In this document: in pieces, positions 16,700-23,550 of the stretch | Numbering within the stretch: the first letter of the stretch is position 1 | Layout: each line of letters starts with the position of its first letter | Source: an uncultured Corynebacterium sp. | GTDB lineage: Bacteria; Actinomycetota; Actinomycetes; Mycobacteriales; Mycobacteriaceae | Assembly (NCBI RefSeq): GCF_946998835.1 | Contig: NZ_CAMQAZ010000020.1 | Coordinates: 1 to 47,163 of the forward strand | Direction of reading: 5' to 3' | Length of the DNA: 47,163 nt | Notes under the pieces: model-generated | Database searches by the model: none | Told to the model about the DNA's origin: nothing | The model's input: only the letters and a program-made list of their open reading frames with translations | Made by a program: the position numbers and the translations under genes

Positions 16700-17466
16700 T
16701 TAGGTGGTGAGGTTGTCGGGCAGTTCGAGTGCTCGGCGTAGCCGTGTTGGCCGGTCGATGATGTCGAGGATGCGGGCTTCTAGCCAGGGCCAGGTGCGTG
16801 CGTCTAGCACGTCGGTTTCGGTGTCAATGCCGTACAGGTCGTGCAGGTCAAGGGATAGGTCAGGCCAGTTGGTGAGGATGTCAGCCCACCGCAACTTCCC
16901 CGTTTCAGGTTCTGCTTGCGACGGGGGTGTCTGGTTGTACCACAAACGCAGACCCGTCTCCGGGTCGTAGTCACCACCACCTGGGTCATCTGGCCCATAC
17001 GCGCCAGGACGTGGGTCATACGGCCCCCAGTAACCATCTAGGAGCGCTTCCGTTTCTTCGGCATGTTCGCTGGTGTCGGCCCCGTCGGCTCCGTTTCCGC
17101 CGTTGCCCTCACCGGGTCGGCGGTTAATCCTTTTCCCGCCGACTCCCAATAACTGATCGCTGCTTTTTCACCAATGCCGTAGTACACCAGTGCCGTCATA
17201 CCCAGGTGCATTGCTTCACCCCAGGTCACCCCGTCATCCCACAGGGTGTCCCACAGGCCACCAACCGGCAACGATTCCTCATAGCCGGTGCCACCAAACA
17301 GGTGGTGGATTTCGTCCAGCTCTTTAGCATTGGCGGCCTTTTCCGGGTCAGCGAACAGGGCGTGTAGGCGTAGTCCCTCGCGTGCTGATGGTGCTGGCAC
17401 CTCGTATTCGGTGCCGTTAATGCTGGCGGTCATGTTTGGGTTGTAGAAGTCGCGCAACTCGCGCAT
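16700..17466 (-). CDS. Tail assembly chaperone GT fusion made by -1 frameshift
   Basis: Ribosomes that slip at 17131-17137 leave the G frame after codon 112 (reading ..WESAGK) and continue ..RINRRPGEG.. to the stop at 16700, giving a fusion of about 255 residues. The downstream frame is Gly/Asp/Pro-rich at first (YWGPYDPRPGAYGPDDPG) and then folded (WADILTNWPDLSLDLHDLY). By itself it has only a weak TTG start and no RBS, so expression by frameshift is the natural reading. GT proteins bind the tape measure and recruit tail tube subunits; the G:GT ratio is fixed by slippage. Confidence 0.85.
17038..17466 (-). CDS. Tail assembly chaperone G
   Basis: A 142-residue protein made when no frameshift occurs. 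ATG 17464-17466 is preferred over GTG 17470-17472 because GGGAG lies 5 bases before it. The content (TASINGTEYEVPAPSAREGL, GVTWGEAMHLGMTALVYYGI) is typical of the first tail chaperone between tail tube and tape measure. The C-terminal tail after the slip site is basic (PKKRKRS). It acts in the cytoplasm during tail assembly and is not part of the virion. Confidence 0.85.
   Translation of the reverse strand: MRELRDFYNPNMTASINGTEYEVPAPSAREGLRLHALFADPEKAANAKELDEIHHLFGGTGYEESLPVGGLWDTLWDDGVTWGEAMHLGMTALVYYGIGEKAAISYWESAGKGLTADPVRATAETEPTGPTPANMPKKRKRS
17131..17137 (-). other. Programmed -1 ribosomal frameshift site GGGAAAA
   Basis: On the minus strand the heptamer is read in the G frame as G GGA AAA, the X XXY YYZ form needed for tandem slippage. 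Re-pairing gives GGG AAA and enters the open downstream frame, which stays open to 16700. G continues only to 17038 in the zero frame. Position, heptamer and gene order match the lambda G/GT scheme that is conserved in siphoviruses. Confidence 0.85.
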
Positions 17467-17543
17467 AAGCACTCCCTATGTAGACAAAACGGACGATGTC
17501 ACCACGTAGGGTGGCACCGCCCGCCAATTGTCCGAACCAGGGT

Positions 17544-18104
17544 CTAGCCGGTGGATACCACCGAACCACCCGCGTTGGTGAAGCCATTGTCGCCACCAGT
17601 CTTAACGGAATCACCCTTAGGGTCCGTCACCGGCTTAATGCGCGCAGGCTCACCACGCGACATCATCGTAAAGCTGAACTGGTCCAGGTCCTCGTTACCG
17701 CCGTCAGTATCAGCCCACTCCACAGAGAAGTAGGACTCGTAGCCCTCGTCAACGCCGTCGGTGCGCCAGCAGCGCGCCTGGATGACGTTACGCAGGCCCA
17801 TCTTGCGGCCAACTTCACGCAGGATTGCCTGGCCCTCGTCCTGCTTGAACGTCTCGCCGTCGAGGGTGCCCTTGCGGAAACCCTCGCCCTCGAACGTCAT
17901 CTGCAGAGCGGTTGCGATCTGGGACTTGTAGCCACGCGAGTCGATGTCAGAATCATCTTTCATCGTCGGGGTGGTCTTGGGCGCGAACTTGGACAGGCCG
18001 CGGACGAATACCCACTCGCCCTTGTCGTTCTTGACCTGGACACCCCAGTCGCGGGCGAGGGTGGATGCAAGGTCGTGGGAGGTTGGTGCTTGTGCTACTG
18101 CCAT
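17544..18104 (-). CDS. Major tail tube protein
   Basis: A 186-residue protein behind AAGGAGAG, upstream of the tail chaperones. The sequence pattern is that of the tail tube of Gram-positive siphoviruses (WGVQVKNDKGEWVFVRGLSK, then FEGEGFRKGTLDGETFKQDE, YESYFSVEWADTDGG, DQFSFTMMSRGEPARI). The C-terminus is Gly/Ser-rich. It should polymerise into the tube around the tape measure. The 77 bp between it and the next gene hold no clear element. Confidence 0.85.
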   Translation of the reverse strand: MAVAQAPTSHDLASTLARDWGVQVKNDKGEWVFVRGLSKFAPKTTPTMKDDSDIDSRGYKSQIATALQMTFEGEGFRKGTLDGETFKQDEGQAILREVGRKMGLRNVIQARCWRTDGVDEGYESYFSVEWADTDGGNEDLDQFSFTMMSRGEPARIKPVTDPKGDSVKTGGDNGFTNAGGSVVSTG

Positions 18105-18110
18105 TTCTGG

Positions 18111-18563
18111 TTACTCTCCTTGAGGATTGAGTGTGAGGGTGTAGGAGTCGGCTCGCGTCCAGCGGCCTTGTGTGTCCTGTTCCTCCGGTCCTCGGAGGTG
18201 ACGAATGCAACGTAGGATTGTGGTGGCGTTGTCCAGGTCGAAATGCTGGCGGTCGTGCAGCTCTTGGTAAATGCGGTCGAGGATTTTTCCGGGGGAGTGT
18301 GGGTGTCGGTCACCACGTGCCCGGAACTGGATTTTGATCGCTGGGGTGGATGTGGTGCGCCCAAAATCGGTGATCATGTCGTACTGGTTGATGGCGATGG
18401 CGTAGCCCGCTTCGTCCGGGATGACACCGAAGTAGATGGCTGGTGGGGTGAACGTTTTGTAGATGCCGCGCAGGTTGAACTGGCCGATCTTTTGGCCTGC
18501 GAGGTGGTTAGCCAGGTCAGGCAGCAGGTCAGGAAACACTGGGGGTTTGCTGGTGCGGGTCAT
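18111..18563 (-). CDS. Tail terminator / minor capsid-type head-tail protein
   Basis: A 150-residue protein just before the tail tube gene, the usual place of the tail terminator, which caps the tail and joins it to the head. The sequence (AIYFGVIPDEAGYAIAINQY, FRARGDRHPHSPGKILDRIY) looks like the phage minor capsid/tail terminator family seen next to HK97 gp10-like genes. It overlaps the gp10-like gene by ATGA. The assignment rests on position and general resemblance. Confidence 0.65.
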   Translation of the reverse strand: MTRTSKPPVFPDLLPDLANHLAGQKIGQFNLRGIYKTFTPPAIYFGVIPDEAGYAIAINQYDMITDFGRTTSTPAIKIQFRARGDRHPHSPGKILDRIYQELHDRQHFDLDNATTILRCIRHLRGPEEQDTQGRWTRADSYTLTLNPQGE

Positions 18564-18898
18564 TTGAGTGCTTTTCCGATCTCTTTAGCGATGGCTTCTT
18601 GGATACGGCTGGCGGCTGCGCTCATGGCGTTTTCGAGGTATTTTGCTTCCCCACCACCTGGGTGGTTCCAGCCGATTTCTTCGTGCTGACGTGCCGCATA
18701 TGGGGTGTCGAATGAGACAGCGGAGGTGGCTTTACCGTCGGTAGTGACCTGCATGGAGCCTTGTAGGGTGCCGGTTTCTTTCGGGGTGCGGGATACGGCT
18801 TCGTCGCCGAGGATTTCGCCGCCTGCTTCTACCGCTGAAAGGATTGCGTCATCCAGGTTGGTCAGTATTTGGTGGCCTTTCCAGTCAAGCTTGGCCAT
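18560..18898 (-). CDS. HK97 gp10-like head-tail protein
   Basis: A 112-residue protein. The signature is an N-terminal helix followed by EAVSRTPKETGTLQGSM, VSFDTPYAARQHEEIGWNHP and GGGEAKYLENAM, the P.dTG.L..S and YA..qH pattern of the HK97 gp10/minor capsid family. The family acts at the head-tail joint. It overlaps both neighbours. Confidence 0.8.
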   Translation of the reverse strand: MAKLDWKGHQILTNLDDAILSAVEAGGEILGDEAVSRTPKETGTLQGSMQVTTDGKATSAVSFDTPYAARQHEEIGWNHPGGGEAKYLENAMSAAASRIQEAIAKEIGKALK

Positions 18899-19280
18899 AC
18901 GGGCCTACCTCCCCTGTGTAAGGGTCACCTGGTGCGGTGGTGGGCACGTCACACACGAATTTCTGGTGGTTCGGGAGGTTCAGCTCGGCCCCGTGATGCA
19001 CGCTCTTAGCGATGATCTGCCACGGCCCCGGCTCGAACGGCTCCGGCAGGGTGAGTGTGTCCCCGCGGCCTGCCATCACCGCCAGGGGTGCGTAGACAAT
19101 TGTTTCCGTGGTGGTCTGCTCACCCTGTGGGGAATCCACACGCCGCACCGACTGGCGCACGTGACATTTCACCGGCAAATCATCACCAGCACCGGGACCA
19201 TAAGGTGACGCACCCGCCCCCTGGTGGAACACCACGTCCTGCGTAAACCACTCTTTAGCCAGATCATCTACCGCACCCAT
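18885..19280 (-). CDS. Head closure (stopper) protein
   Basis: I start this 131-residue protein at ATG 19278-19280 because GGGAGGG lies 8 bases upstream; an in-frame GTG five codons earlier has no RBS. It is a beta-rich protein (DLPVKCHVRQSVRRVDSPQG, RGDTLTLPEPFEPGPWQIIA) between the first connector and the gp10-like gene, the slot of the head-closure protein that seals packaged DNA. The call is mainly from synteny. Confidence 0.6.
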   Translation of the reverse strand: MGAVDDLAKEWFTQDVVFHQGAGASPYGPGAGDDLPVKCHVRQSVRRVDSPQGEQTTTETIVYAPLAVMAGRGDTLTLPEPFEPGPWQIIAKSVHHGAELNLPNHQKFVCDVPTTAPGDPYTGEVGPYGQA

Positions 19281-19675
19281 GGGTGGCCCTCCCACAGTCC
19301 AGCAGCGTCCAGAATCGTCAGTGCGGTTGGTGCGACAGCTGACGCGACAAGCTCACGGTCACGCACCACACTTGCCGTCTCATACGAAATCGACGCGTCC
19401 CCGATACTGGTTGAGGTCACCGCGCCACGCTCCGGGTTCTTACCCGGCTGCACGTCGTTTTCCTGCCATACCAATACCTGTTCACACGTTGCGTCACGCA
19501 GCGCATCCACAATGTGCGGATCCGTCGGCGCACCGTCCTTGTCCACCGCAAAGCGAGCACGCTTGACGGTGTCCTGCACCCAGGCTGACGCGATACGCAG
19601 CAACCGGTCGATGTTTTCCGGAACGTCCGCCTGGGCGTACTGCGCGTAGTCCTCGGCAGTCGCAAAAAGGTTCAT
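19268..19675 (-). CDS. Head-tail connector (adaptor) protein
   Basis: A 135-residue, mainly helical protein. ATG 19673-19675 follows GGGAGG. The upstream codons in the same frame belong to a hairpin region and are excluded. The sequence (FATAEDYAQYAQADVPENID, IVDALRDATCEQVLVWQEND) matches the usual head-tail adaptor (gp6-like) that docks under the portal. It comes directly after the capsid gene and its attenuator-like hairpin. Confidence 0.75.
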   Translation of the reverse strand: MNLFATAEDYAQYAQADVPENIDRLLRIASAWVQDTVKRARFAVDKDGAPTDPHIVDALRDATCEQVLVWQENDVQPGKNPERGAVTSTSIGDASISYETASVVRDRELVASAVAPTALTILDAAGLWEGHPWVR

Positions 19676-19699
19676 TGATTCCTCCCTTGTAGATAGGCG

Positions 19700-19730
19700 A
19701 AAAGCCAGGAACCACACAAGTCCCTGGCTT
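19700..19730 (-). terminator. Hairpin with short T-run after the capsid gene
   Basis: On the minus strand AAGCCAGG (19723-19730) and CCTGGCTT (19702-19709) pair over a 13-base loop and are followed by TTTT (to 19700). It lies upstream of the adaptor start and downstream of the capsid stop would be expected to follow; in transcription order it comes after capsid gene 20663->19749. A weak terminator here would reduce tail gene transcripts relative to capsid, a common phage device. Confidence 0.6.
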
Positions 19731-19748
19731 CCCTCTCCGGCTCACTGG

Positions 19749-20663
19749 TTAGGCAGCAGCAGCACCAGCGGCAGCGCCAGCAGCACCAACGGTCACATCA
19801 ACCGTGGCGATACCCTCCGGGCGCACAACCGACGCACCAAAAACATGCAGGCCACGCACAATGTCGCGGAACTGGTTCTGGTCACGCATCGCTTCGGTCT
19901 CCAAAATCTGGGACGCGAACGCGAACGCGTCCGGCACACCAGCCACCAGCGTCTCGGTGACCGGGGTCTTACCGGTGCCGCCCTTCTTCTGGATGTTGTT
20001 GGACACCATCACGTCGAAGCCGATCACACGACCGATCACACCGTTGCGCAGGCCCTCGGAGGTGCCGGCCTTGTCTACGTTGACAAAGCGCGGGTCGTTC
20101 AACAGTGCCGAACGGGTCTTACCACCAATGACAACCCAGCGGCCCTCGGTCGGCACGGACTGATCGTCCAGACGCTCGGACAGCTCAACGAGTGCGTCGT
20201 AGGCGGTCAGTCCCTCGGTCACACGGTGTGGGTCGGCCTTGATGATGTTCATCTTGTCGACCTTGTTGTCCTGGTGCGCACCCTCGGCGAGCACCTTGGA
20301 CAGGTACTGGTCAGCCCGGTCGCGCAGCTGGATACCAGCGCGCTTGGTAGCCACGCCCTGCAGCTCACCTGCAGCCTGTACCTTGTCAACGTCGTCAACA
20401 CCGAACGCGAAGTACTTACCCTGGTCAATCTTGATCTTGGTCGGAGTGGTCTCCAGGTTCTCGATCTCGATGTCCTGACCCTTGACGTAGTCGCGAATGG
20501 TCAAATCGTTGAGGGTGTTGATAGTGACGGTGTCACCCACATCGGTGATGTCGCCGTAGTAGGACGTGGATGCGATGCCGTCCTGGCCGAAGATGAGGTT
20601 CTTCTGGTACGGCTCAAGGATGGCCGCGTTCCACAGTTCGGGGATGAAGCTTGCTACAGACAC
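19749..20663 (-). CDS. Major capsid protein (P22 coat/HK97 fold type)
   Basis: A 304-residue protein starting at GTG 20661-20663 behind GGAGACC, directly after the scaffold gene. The sequence (SFIPELWNAAILEPYQKNLI, GDTVTINTLNDLTIRDYV, TEGRWVVIGGKTRSALLNDP, VIGFDVMVSNNI) is that of the P22-coat-protein-like major capsid family used by many actinophages. The C-terminus ends in an Ala/Gly run. It forms the icosahedral shell. Confidence 0.92.
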   Translation of the reverse strand: MSVASFIPELWNAAILEPYQKNLIFGQDGIASTSYYGDITDVGDTVTINTLNDLTIRDYVKGQDIEIENLETTPTKIKIDQGKYFAFGVDDVDKVQAAGELQGVATKRAGIQLRDRADQYLSKVLAEGAHQDNKVDKMNIIKADPHRVTEGLTAYDALVELSERLDDQSVPTEGRWVVIGGKTRSALLNDPRFVNVDKAGTSEGLRNGVIGRVIGFDVMVSNNIQKKGGTGKTPVTETLVAGVPDAFAFASQILETEAMRDQNQFRDIVRGLHVFGASVVRPEGIATVDVTVGAAGAAAGAAAA

Positions 20664-20675
20664 TTGTTGGTCTCC

Positions 20676-21458
20676 TTAACCTTTGAGTAGGTGGTCGAGC
20701 AGCCCGTCGCGTGATGCCTGGTTGATTTCCTCGGGGGACATGGTGGCGAGGTCATCGCGGGTGATGGGTCGCTCGGTTTTGGTGTTGGTCGGGTCGATGC
20801 CGGACTTCCCTGGTGTCGCCTGGACTAGTTCGGGGTTTTCGTCGATGGCTCGGGTGACGGCTTCGGACACCTGGTCTGCGAAGTTGTCGTCTGTTACGTC
20901 TACGCCGGTGAATGCGTTGTCCAACTTCAGCACTGCTGTGAGCAGGCGCTTGTTGACGTTGCGGTTGCCGATAGCTGCGTCGATAGCTGCTTCGCGCTTG
21001 TAGTCGTTAACCTGGGCAACGAGTTCATCGATGCGCTTTTGCTGCTCACTGCTCTTCTGGTTCGCTGCTTCCAAAAGTGCTTGCGGGTCTTGTTCCTCTT
21101 CCCCACCGATACCCAATGCCTTAGCCAGGTCGTTGACAAGCTGGTCGCGTGCCTGAGTGGCGAGTTCCTTTTCACGCTGGGCTGCTTCTTCGGCAGCGGT
21201 CTTGGCCTTGTTACGGTGCTTGGCGTTTTCATCACGCAGGCCACGCACGAGGTCTTGTGCCCAGGTGGGCAGACTGTCGACGGTTTCCGGTTCTGGGTCT
21301 GCCTGCTTGTTGGTAGCGGGCATGTTCGCCGGGGATGGTGCCGTCTGTGCAGCGGTTTCGGCGGCTGTGGCAGCTTCCTGTGATAGCTGGACTGCCTTTT
21401 CGCCTGGGGCGGTGATGGGGTTGGTGTCGTTGGCGGTCGCCTGGACTTCGTCAGACAC
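20676..21458 (-). CDS. Scaffolding protein
   Basis: A 260-residue protein starting at GTG 21456-21458 behind CAAGGAG. It is acidic, with a disordered Ala/Thr/Pro-rich N-terminus, a long coiled coil (residues ~70-165: EEAAQREKELATQARDQLVN.. IDELVAQVNDYKREAAIDAA) and a short C-terminal capsid-binding region. This composition and the position directly before the capsid gene define phage scaffolds (GP20-like). It is expected to be lost from mature heads. Confidence 0.85.
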   Translation of the reverse strand: MSDEVQATANDTNPITAPGEKAVQLSQEAATAAETAAQTAPSPANMPATNKQADPEPETVDSLPTWAQDLVRGLRDENAKHRNKAKTAAEEAAQREKELATQARDQLVNDLAKALGIGGEEEQDPQALLEAANQKSSEQQKRIDELVAQVNDYKREAAIDAAIGNRNVNKRLLTAVLKLDNAFTGVDVTDDNFADQVSEAVTRAIDENPELVQATPGKSGIDPTNTKTERPITRDDLATMSPEEINQASRDGLLDHLLKG

Positions 21459-21535
21459 TGATGTGCTCCTTGATCGGGGTTGGTGTACCCCGGCACTGTC
21501 AGTGATTTGGTGCGTTGTCCAGTAAGGTCACAGGT

Positions 21536-22060
21536 ATGACAAAGCGCCTACTCCCCCTCGTTTTCGTTCCCCTCGTCGCCCTTGCTGGGTGCTCGGATGC
21601 TGACACAGCTCCGTCGGCCCAGTCTTCTGGCGATTTTCCCAGCCAGGTTGCTCCCGAGTTTGACACCGCGGTTGAGAACGATCTGCCGCCCAGCAATGCG
21701 CTTGCCTGTGATTCTCGCGTTGTTCGTACGTCGGAGCATGATGTCGCCCTCACGCGGGTTGCAAAGGTAGATGGCGAGACCACTTTCTACTTCGCGCCGC
21801 AAGCGAGTACGTATAACTCGTACGACTTCTTCATCCAGTTCGAGAATGGCAGTTTTTGGGTGTCTGAGCCGTCGTCTGGCATTCACCGCGCCGTGGTTTC
21901 CGAGGGTTCTGACCAGGAGGAAATTCCGCTCGCGTTGTCGTCGTCGTTTCATACGTATGGGTTCACGGTTCCCGCTGACGTTGAGCAGCGTCTAGGTGCT
22001 GTCCGCTTTTATAGCGCGTCGGTGAACGGCGAACATGTCGGCACCTGCATGAACTCGTAA
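21536..22060 (+). CDS. Secreted lipoprotein, candidate superinfection-exclusion moron
   Basis: A 174-residue protein in the opposite orientation to the head genes on either side. It has a lipoprotein signal peptide (MTKRLLPLVFVPLVALAGC, cleavage before Cys19), then a short linker and a beta-rich outer domain of about 130 residues (TTFYFAPQASTYNSYDFFIQ). Prophage lipoproteins placed as morons, such as Ltp of phage TP-J34, block DNA entry of related phages; this role is inferred for the present gene. ATG 21536 is chosen for the signal peptide. No convincing promoter is visible in 21459-21535. Confidence 0.75.
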   Translation: MTKRLLPLVFVPLVALAGCSDADTAPSAQSSGDFPSQVAPEFDTAVENDLPPSNALACDSRVVRTSEHDVALTRVAKVDGETTFYFAPQASTYNSYDFFIQFENGSFWVSEPSSGIHRAVVSEGSDQEEIPLALSSSFHTYGFTVPADVEQRLGAVRFYSASVNGEHVGTCMNS

Positions 22061-22093
22061 TGTTGCACCAATGTGCAACATGGAGCAACATTA
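22058..22093 (+). promoter_or_regulatory. Clustered TAATGTTGC operator-type sites
   Basis: TAATGTTGC (22058-22066) points towards the small HTH gene. It is followed by GCAACAT (22075-22081) and a full inverted copy GCAACATTA (22085-22093). The first two make a palindrome TGTTGCAC-CAAT-GTGCAACA. The same 9-mer occurs before the whiB, small-gene, early and integrase units, so this links the moron/antirepressor block to the phage regulatory network. Confidence 0.6.
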
Positions 22094-22098
22094 GATAC

Positions 22099-22299
22099 AT
22101 GGAGAAAACACACGACCAGCTACTCGCAGATGCCGTGCGAGCGCATGAAGAATTTGTCATAGCCGTCGAAGAGGCCCGCCTGCGACGGCAAGTCGCGTTC
22201 CGGGCGGCTACCACCAGTACGGTTACTGGCCGAGAAATTGCAGAAGCAACCGGACTATCGGAGTCAACCGTTAGCGCTATTAAGGCTGGTAAATACTAA
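22099..22299 (+). CDS. Small HTH regulator next to the antirepressor
   Basis: A 66-residue protein with a C-terminal helix-turn-helix (TVTGREIAEATGLSESTVSA, then IKAGKY). ATG 22099 is preferred because the upstream in-frame ATG 22060 (overlapping the lipoprotein stop as TAATG) would read through the operator cluster. There is no close RBS, so translation may be leaderless. It resembles in size and type the HTH protein at 4155. It may repress its own cassette. Confidence 0.6.
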   Translation: MEKTHDQLLADAVRAHEEFVIAVEEARLRRQVAFRAATTSTVTGREIAEATGLSESTVSAIKAGKY

Positions 22300-22333
22300 T
22301 TGTTGCGAAATATCGCAGACATGGTTTAAAGTA

Positions 22334-22376
22334 AAGGGCACCGGGCCACTACACCCGGTGCCCTTAATCATTTTGG
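22334..22376 (+). terminator. Intrinsic terminator after the small HTH gene
   Basis: A perfect 12-bp stem (22334-22345 with 22354-22365) with an 8-base loop is followed by AATCATTTT. It separates the lipoprotein/HTH unit from the antirepressor gene, so the antirepressor needs its own promoter or read-through. Confidence 0.85.
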
Positions 22377-22411
22377 CTACGGCGGTGCTACCAACACCCC
22401 GTGGCGTGGAC

Positions 22412-22429
22412 TCAACTGATTGGAGTTGA
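22412..22429 (+). promoter_or_regulatory. Hairpin enclosing the antirepressor RBS
   Basis: TCAACT (22412-22417) and AGTTGA (22424-22429) are a 6-bp inverted repeat whose loop and right arm contain GGAG (22422-22425), the RBS for ATG 22433. In RNA the stem could hide the RBS; in DNA it could be a small operator. Antirepressor synthesis is often held down post-transcriptionally (as P22 ant is), so the placement is suggestive. Confidence 0.4.
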
Positions 22430-22432
22430 ATC

Positions 22433-23251
22433 ATGGAACAGTTTCCCATGCTGCCCGATACCGGCGCAACTGGCCTCATCCCCATCGAGCGTGACGGTGA
22501 CAACTATGCCGTGATGGGCCGCGACCTCCACGAGTTCCTGGAAGTCAGCACCGAATACCGCCACTGGTTCCCGCGCATGATCGAATACGGCTTTGAGCAG
22601 GACAAAGACTATACGGTCATTTTTGACCGAAACCCTCTCGGTGGTCGTCCGGCTGTAAATCACATCGTTTCCCTGGATATGGCGAAAGAGCTGTGCATGA
22701 TCCAGCGCACCGAGCGCGGCAAGCAAGCCCGCCAATACTTCATCGAAGCCGAGAAGCAGCTGCGCGCCGCCGACACCGCACCCGCCCACCAGCTCCCCCA
22801 GGACTACGCGAGCGCACTACGCGAACTCGCCAACGCCGTAGACACTGTCGAAGCACAACGCGAGCAAATCGCACTTGACGCACCCAAAGTCGAGTACCAC
22901 GACCAGTTCATCAAAGATGACGATCTACTCTCATTCCGCACCGTCGCCAGCAGCTTCGGAATCGGTGAGCGCAACCTGCGTCAACTCCTCATTGACCGCA
23001 AGTGGATCTACCGCGAAAGCACCCAAACCTACGACAAACAGAAAGGCTGGCGTACCCGCAACCGATATAGCGAGCACTACAACCACAAACCACACTTCCG
23101 CCGCGTACTCCACCACGACGTACCGAAATTCAACGGCGAGGTGATGCACACCCTAAAAATCACCCCTGATGGTGCCGCCGCGATCCTCGGGCTGCTTGAC
23201 CGCATTGCACGAGAGCCTATTGAGATGGAGGAATTGGAATGGGTGTCTTAG
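22433..23251 (+). CDS. Antirepressor with AntA/AntB and KilAC-type domains
   Basis: A 272-residue protein. Residues ~20-115 are an AntA/AntB domain (YAVMGRDLHEFLEVSTEYRH, FIEAEKQLRAA). Residues ~150-260 are a C-terminal KilAC/ANT-type DNA-binding domain (SFRTVASSFGIGERNLRQLL, ITPDGAAAILGLL). Such proteins bind and inactivate the phage repressor and trigger induction. It is unusual to find it inside the head gene cluster, about 22 kb from the repressor at 44841; with the small HTH gene it may form a separate induction switch. Confidence 0.85.
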   Translation: MEQFPMLPDTGATGLIPIERDGDNYAVMGRDLHEFLEVSTEYRHWFPRMIEYGFEQDKDYTVIFDRNPLGGRPAVNHIVSLDMAKELCMIQRTERGKQARQYFIEAEKQLRAADTAPAHQLPQDYASALRELANAVDTVEAQREQIALDAPKVEYHDQFIKDDDLLSFRTVASSFGIGERNLRQLLIDRKWIYRESTQTYDKQKGWRTRNRYSEHYNHKPHFRRVLHHDVPKFNGEVMHTLKITPDGAAAILGLLDRIAREPIEMEELEWVS

Positions 23252-23349
23252 TCAACCTTGACGACTACCGCGTGGAGCAGACCCTCTACGGCCCGGAGCC
23301 ATGCTTCGATACGCAAATTATCCAACTGTTCCCGGAGGAAGTGGCATGA
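23239..23349 (+). CDS. 36-residue protein of the antirepressor operon
   Basis: A short gene (MGVLVNLDDYRVEQTLYGPE..) whose ATG 23239 overlaps the end of the antirepressor gene and is preceded by GGAGGA. Its stop overlaps the next start as ATGA. Good RBS and coupling on both sides support expression. No function is recognised. Confidence 0.55.
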   Translation: MGVLVNLDDYRVEQTLYGPEPCFDTQIIQLFPEEVA

Positions 23350-23543
23350 CGTTCACGATCACACCTGCGCAGGAAGAACGTATCCGAAGCGATGAAACGG
23401 CCCGCTATATTGACCAGCTGCGGCTTCGTTACCACCAGTCCAATAATCAGGCAGATCGTTGCCATTTTAGCGACATGATTGGTGCCGCGGAATCAGTGCT
23501 AGCGATATGGGTTACTCCGATGGAGCACTTCTGGGACGAGTAA
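23346..23543 (+). CDS. 65-residue hypothetical protein, end of antirepressor operon
   Basis: ATG 23346 lies in an ATGA overlap with the 36-residue gene, behind CGGAGGAAG. The protein (ERIRSDETARYIDQLRLRYH..) is helical and has no membrane segment. It ends 7 bp before the convergent stop of the minor head gene, with no terminator in between. Function unknown. Confidence 0.55.
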   Translation: MTFTITPAQEERIRSDETARYIDQLRLRYHQSNNQADRCHFSDMIGAAESVLAIWVTPMEHFWDE

Positions 23544-23550
23544 CCAACGC

